In this document: one piece after another, positions 11,531-12,812 of the stretch
How positions within the stretch are numbered: position 1 is the stretch's first letter
Layout of the letters: each line of letters begins with the position of its first letter
DNA from: JANMJD01 sp963828405
Lineage (GTDB): Bacteria > Actinomycetota > Acidimicrobiia > Acidimicrobiales > Ilumatobacteraceae
DNA: 12,812 bases
Direction: 5' to 3'
NCBI GenBank assembly: GCA_963828405.1
Contig: CAWHEG010000013.1
Span: 1 to 12,812, forward strand
Translations under genes and position numbers: made by a program
The notes under the pieces: generated by a model
The model's database searches: none
The model's input: the letters and a program-made list of their open reading frames with translations, nothing else
Told to the model about the DNA's origin: nothing

Positions 11531-12812
11531 TCAGCGGTGAAGACTCATCCGGTTCAGGTCTGGCCGGAGAGGGTTCCGGCCCGTGTTTGACAGGCAAATC
11601 AGCGTGAAACTGATGTCACAGCGTGTCCGCCGGGTCCTGATCGTGGCATTCGGCGTCCTATCGATCGCTCCAGCAGTCTGGTGGATCGCCGGGTTGATCC
11701 CGAATGACGAGATGTCGAGGAGTTCGGCCTTCACGGTCCCGTTCACTCGGGCGGGGATCGGACCGATCATCCCCAACCGGATTTTCCCCGGAGCACGCCC
11801 AACTCGACAGCCTGCTCGATGATCGTGCGTTCGAGCCGGGAGATCTCCGAGCGTGCCTCGACGAGCTCGGTCTGCTCCACCCGCGAGACTGTCGGCTTGC
11901 CCGGTTTCGAGGCCTGCAACGCGGCGATCGCGCCGTCTCTGGCGACCGTGCGGATCCGGGTGATCACGGTCCGGTCCACCCCCAGTTCCGTCGCTGCCGC
12001 CCCTTGGGTGATCTGCCCGGTCAAGACCCGAACAAACACGTCGTACTTCTGCTCCACGGTCAAGAACCGCTTCGTTCTGCGTGGCGTCGCCATCGGCGTC
12101 AGCCCCTTTCTTCAGGGCCAACAACCATGTCATATGATGCTTGAAAGAACACGAATCCTGTCGCGCGAAGTCAGAGGCATACCACTCGGCCGCCTCTACG
12201 CCTTGCTCGGCTCGGTGGATGGCCAGTTGGAGGTCATTGAGATCGCGGCGGGCGATGTTGATCTCGCCTTCGTGGCGTCGGCGGTGGAGGGGGCGGTCGT
12301 AGCGGTCGATGACGGCTTCGGCGGCGGTCTTTCGTCGGTGGAGGTCGGCGACGAGCCGCTCGTCTTGTGCGAGGTCGCCTAGCGCCCGGGCGTGGTTGGT
12401 TGGGTAGGCGCGCAACGTTGCCTCGGCACGTTCCAGCGACGTGGTGAGTTCGTGGCGTTCCTCGAACAGCTGGCGGAGGTGGCCACCGTCGAGAAGTCCG
12501 GGGTGGTGGAGTTCGTGGCCGCCAAGTTCGGCTCGGCGGATGTGGGCGGGGTGGTCGATGCGGTCGGACATCATCGATTGGATGAACAGGTCGCGTCCGG
12601 TCTCGGGGCCGAGGGTGCCGAAGTACACGTGGTTTTCTCGCCAGCCGCGGGACAGGGCGACGTACAGGGCGCGCAGGCCGAGCGCTCCTTCGTTGTAGAC
12701 GAGGCAGGGTTCGACGGTGCGGCCCTGGGCGCTGTTGATCGTGCGGGAATAGGCGAGTTGTACGTGGTCGGCGACGTAGGCGGCGGGGAGGCGGATGGTG
12801 CCGTGGTCGCCG
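11531..12812 (-). CDS. MobF-type relaxase/helicase, C-terminal part with run-on tail
   Basis: The frame enters from the right edge, so the N-terminal relaxase domain is outside. The visible part opens with GDHGTIRLPAAYVADHVQLA, then YSRTINSAQGRTVEPCLVYN, EGALGLRALYVALSRGWREN and HVYFGTL. These are superfamily 1 helicase motifs V (S-x-QG-x-T) and VI (YVALSR) as in TrwC/TraA proteins, which nick and unwind DNA for conjugation. A long charged, probably coiled-coil tail follows (LFEERHELTTSLERAEATLR ... RRDLNDLQLAIHRAEQGVEA). Native sequence ends around EWYASDFARQD, about 12150. From there to TGA at 11531 the frame reads through the IS3 fragment and the antisense of the membrane-protein gene, giving about 200 foreign residues. 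The helicase core is intact within view; the true C-terminus is lost. Confidence 0.75.
   Translation of the reverse strand, partial: GDHGTIRLPAAYVADHVQLAYSRTINSAQGRTVEPCLVYNEGALGLRALYVALSRGWRENHVYFGTLGPETGRDLFIQSMMSDRIDHPAHIRRAELGGHELHHPGLLDGGHLRQLFEERHELTTSLERAEATLRAYPTNHARALGDLAQDERLVADLHRRKTAAEAVIDRYDRPLHRRRHEGEINIARRDLNDLQLAIHRAEQGVEAAEWYASDFARQDSCSFKHHMTWLLALKKGADADGDATQNEAVLDRGAEVRRVCSGLDRADHPRGGSDGTGGGPDRDHPDPHGRQRRRDRRVAGLETGQADSLAGGADRARRGTLGDLPARTHDHRAGCRVGRAPGKIRLGMIGPIPARVNGTVKAELLDISSFGINPAIHQTAGAIDRTPNATIRTRRTRCDISFTLICLSNTGRNPLRPDLNRMSLHR
11583..11711 (+). pseudogene. Truncated membrane-protein gene, 5' end only
   Basis: GTG 11583 is preceded by GGAGAGGG at 9 nt. The first ~43 codons read MFDRQISVKLMSQRVRRVLI, then VAFGVLSIAPAVWWIAGLIP: a basic segment followed by a 20-residue transmembrane helix, with high third-position GC on this strand. 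At about 11711 the sequence passes into the antisense of an IS3 orfB, and the remaining open frame to 11822 is meaningless. The gene was cut by the IS3-type element, so its product cannot be identified. Confidence 0.5.
11711..11770 (-). pseudogene. IS3-type orfB, first ~20 codons
   Basis: ATG 11770 overlaps the orfA stop (ATGA). The start MIGPIPARVNGTVKAELLDI matches orfB of this IS group, which should continue for several hundred residues with an integrase core. After the Ile codon the sequence is unrelated, although the frame stays open to 11531. Confidence 0.55.
11767..12093 (-). CDS. IS3-type transposase orfA (HTH subunit)
   Basis: 108 residues from ATG 12093, with GAAAGGGG about 11 nt upstream. 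The HTH occupies about 8-55 (RFLTVEQKYDVFVRVLTGQI, TQGAAATELGVDRTVITRI). A leucine-zipper-like coiled coil follows (RVEQTELVEARSEISRLERT, then IIEQAVELGVLRGKSGWG), the usual orfA design that lets it pair with the orfB product. It looks complete, but with orfB lost it cannot transpose by itself. It is embedded antisense to nothing and overlaps, in another frame, the run-on tail of the relaxase ORF. Confidence 0.75.
   Translation of the reverse strand: MATPRRTKRFLTVEQKYDVFVRVLTGQITQGAAATELGVDRTVITRIRTVARDGAIAALQASKPGKPTVSRVEQTELVEARSEISRLERTIIEQAVELGVLRGKSGWG

Larger units (their letters stand above)
11711..12140 (-). mobile_element. IS3-type insertion sequence fragment
   Basis: Contains a complete orfA and only the first ~20 codons of orfB; the rest of orfB and the distal IS end are missing. 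The left boundary (about 11711) is placed where orfB homology stops and the membrane-protein frame begins. The right boundary (about 12100-12165) is where the relaxase-like sequence stops making sense; I could not identify a terminal repeat there. Confidence 0.6.

Overview
The window is GC-rich DNA with GTG and TTG starts, ATGA/GTGA gene overlaps and high third-position GC in most genes. This fits an actinobacterium, possibly an acidimicrobiial lineage, though no marker gene fixes the taxon. It reads as accessory DNA built from decayed and nested mobile elements around a few intact genes. No rRNA, tRNA or CRISPR array was seen.

Left part (1-2740, all minus strand). The 5' end of a lipoprotein gene runs off the left edge. 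Next come a chimera of half an HNH endonuclease with an excisionase-type helix-turn-helix, a ParD/ParE toxin-antitoxin pair with a palindrome at what looks like a leaderless promoter, a truncated helix-hairpin-helix gene, and a tandem SRPBCC (AHSA1-like) protein. Two tandem 17-bp palindromic repeats lie upstream of the SRPBCC gene.

Centre (2739-8377). A 529-residue protein of a conserved family without a known function, ending in a winged-helix-like region, is transcribed leftward. A nested hairpin lies upstream of it. Then comes a stack of insertions: a 40-codon remnant of an IS1182-type transposase, followed by an ISL3-type transposase cut in two at codon-level precision by a ~3.0-kb element. 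That element carries only two overlapping tyrosine recombinase genes (Tn554 TnpA/TnpB-like) and has imperfect 30-bp terminal inverted repeats. Removing 5194-8200 rejoins the ISL3 reading frame. The 3' part of the ISL3 gene is itself lost after about 8335.

Right part (8378-11385). A small two-gene toxin-antitoxin-like operon is followed by a lower-GC pair: a secreted phospholipase A2-like protein with a ricin-type lectin domain, and a lipoprotein whose gene overlaps its 3' end by 20 nt. The overlap suggests the pair is co-expressed and may work together at the cell surface.

Right edge (11386-12812). An IS3-type fragment (complete orfA plus the first ~20 codons of orfB) joins a truncated plus-strand membrane-protein gene to the 3' end of a MobF-type relaxase/helicase gene, which enters from the right edge on the minus strand. 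The excisionase-like gene at the left and the relaxase at the right suggest the window lies in a conjugative or integrative element, or an island derived from one.
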